A DNA stretch of 5,517 nucleotides from Verrucomicrobiota bacterium. GTDB lineage: Bacteria > Verrucomicrobiota > Verrucomicrobiia > Limisphaerales > UBA1096. Under the pieces are notes generated by a model that worked only from the letters and a program-made list of their open reading frames with translations, was not told the origin of the DNA and made no database searches. Within the stretch, counting starts at the first letter, position 1. Each line of letters starts with the position of its first letter. The stretch spans positions 1-5,517 of the forward strand of contig DQOE01000136.1 in NCBI GenBank assembly GCA_015658765.1, written 5' to 3'. This document shows positions 4,980 to 5,517 of the stretch, piece by piece. A program made the position numbers and the translations under genes.

Positions 4980-5517
4980 ATGAAAAAGATGACATATAAA
5001 CTAGTAATGGCTGTCACATGTTTTGGCATGATGGCAGGTGATGCAATCGCGCAGGAACGCGGTGGACGCGAACGGGGTGAAGGTGCTCAGCGTCGTGAAC
5101 GCCCGTCCGGAGCAGCCGGTGAACAGCGTCGCGAACGGGGTCAGGGCGCCGAGCGTCGTGAACGCCCGTCCGGAGCGGCTGGTGAACAGAGTCGTGAACG
5201 GGGTCAGGGTGCCGAGCGTCGTCAACGCCCGTCCGGAGCGGCTGGTGAACAGAGTCGTGAACGGGGTCAGGGTGCCGAGCGTCGTCAACGTCCGTCCGGA
5301 GCAAGCCGTGAGCGTGGTTCGCGTGGATCACAGTTCGGTGGCCGCGGTGGTCAGGGAGGCTCAGGTGGTTTTCTGCGGATGTTCCCTGTGATGGCCGCGC
5401 TGGACAGTGATGGCAACGGTGAGATTTCCACTGAGGAAATTAAGGGTGCCGTTGCAGCCCTTAAGAAGCTCGACAAGAATAAGGATGGCAAGTTGACCGA
5501 AGACGAGTTGCGTCCAA
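4980..5517 (+). CDS. Exported arginine-rich tandem-repeat EF-hand protein, 3' end beyond window
   Basis: The frame from the ATG at 4980 stays open for 179 complete codons to the window edge. Residues 1-24 are a signal peptide (MKKMTYK, hydrophobic core, cleavage likely after AIA). Residues 31-108 are three full and one partial copies of a 21-residue unit with core ERGQGAERR and RPSGAAGEQ. They are highly Arg/Gly/Glu/Gln-rich and almost certainly disordered. A Gly-rich stretch leads into FPVMAALD and two EF-hand loops, D142-E153 (DSDGNGEISTEE) and D165-E176 (DKNKDGKLTEDE), followed by LRP. The EF-hand block matches residues 41-83 of the upstream protein (PVMAALD through ELRP), so the two genes share a module. 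No Shine-Dalgarno site is clear; an in-frame ATG at 4989 is an alternative start. Function is unknown. What follows the EF-hands, for example an enzymatic domain as in the neighbour, lies outside the window. Confidence 0.88.
   Translation, partial: MKKMTYKLVMAVTCFGMMAGDAIAQERGGRERGEGAQRRERPSGAAGEQRRERGQGAERRERPSGAAGEQSRERGQGAERRQRPSGAAGEQSRERGQGAERRQRPSGASRERGSRGSQFGGRGGQGGSGGFLRMFPVMAALDSDGNGEISTEEIKGAVAALKKLDKNKDGKLTEDELRP
5070..5303 (+). repeat. 63-base in-frame tandem repeat, three full and one partial units
   Basis: Units lie at 5070-5132, 5133-5195, 5196-5258 and, partial, 5259-5303. Unit 1 differs from unit 2 at nine bases, unit 2 from unit 3 at two of 63, and unit 3 from unit 4 at two of 45. 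The unit length is a multiple of three, so copy-number change keeps the frame. The near identity of the later units points to recent expansion by slippage or unequal recombination. Confidence 0.95.

Noticed and set aside
5070..5303. CRISPR array
   Set aside because: The repeats are contiguous 63-base units without unique spacers, in frame within a protein-coding gene, and no cas gene is present.
5001..5391. Open frames on the minus strand and in another plus frame across the tandem repeat
   Set aside because: They are open only because a stop-free 63-base unit, a multiple of three, is repeated. The frame with the signal peptide and EF-hands is the real one.

Overview
The window is a stretch of bacterial chromosome that is GC-rich on its left half and visibly less so on its right. 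A secreted sulfatase, secreted EF-hand proteins, poor Shine-Dalgarno sites at most starts and a short GC-rich repeat scattered through genes together suggest a PVC-group bacterium (Verrucomicrobiota or Planctomycetota-like), probably aquatic. This is an inference from gene content; no rRNA or other marker is present.

Layout from left to right. (1) Bases 1-296, minus strand: the first 98 codons of a secreted sulfatase, running off the left edge and including its formylglycine motif. (2) Bases 297-419: a 123-base divergent intergenic region. (3) Bases 420-1955, plus strand: a UbiD-family prenylated-FMN decarboxylase. (4) Bases 1962-2672: an SRAP (YedK/HMCES) protein, six bases downstream and probably co-transcribed. 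(5) Bases 2725-4920: a large secreted protein with two EF-hands, a phosphohistidine-like segment and a C-terminal PPDK-type ATP-grasp domain. This domain order is the one seen in alpha-glucan, water dikinases. (6) Bases 4980 to the right edge: a second secreted EF-hand protein with an arginine-rich 21-residue tandem repeat, truncated by the window.

Two things stand out. First, the 11-mer TTGGCCAAGCG, with palindromic core CTTGGCCAAG, occurs five times exactly in the first 2.5 kb, always in the same orientation. It is read in all three codon frames inside conserved genes, and some copies fall in extra loops of those proteins. It looks like a DNA-level dispersed element that coding sequences tolerate. 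Second, the last two genes share a near-matching EF-hand module behind signal peptides but continue into unrelated sequence. They look like a local family of exported calcium-binding proteins, one carrying an ATP-dependent dikinase fold, which is unexpected for an exported protein.

The sulfatase, UbiD and SRAP genes show no obvious functional link to each other. The two EF-hand genes plausibly work together outside the cytoplasm, but their substrate cannot be read from the sequence.
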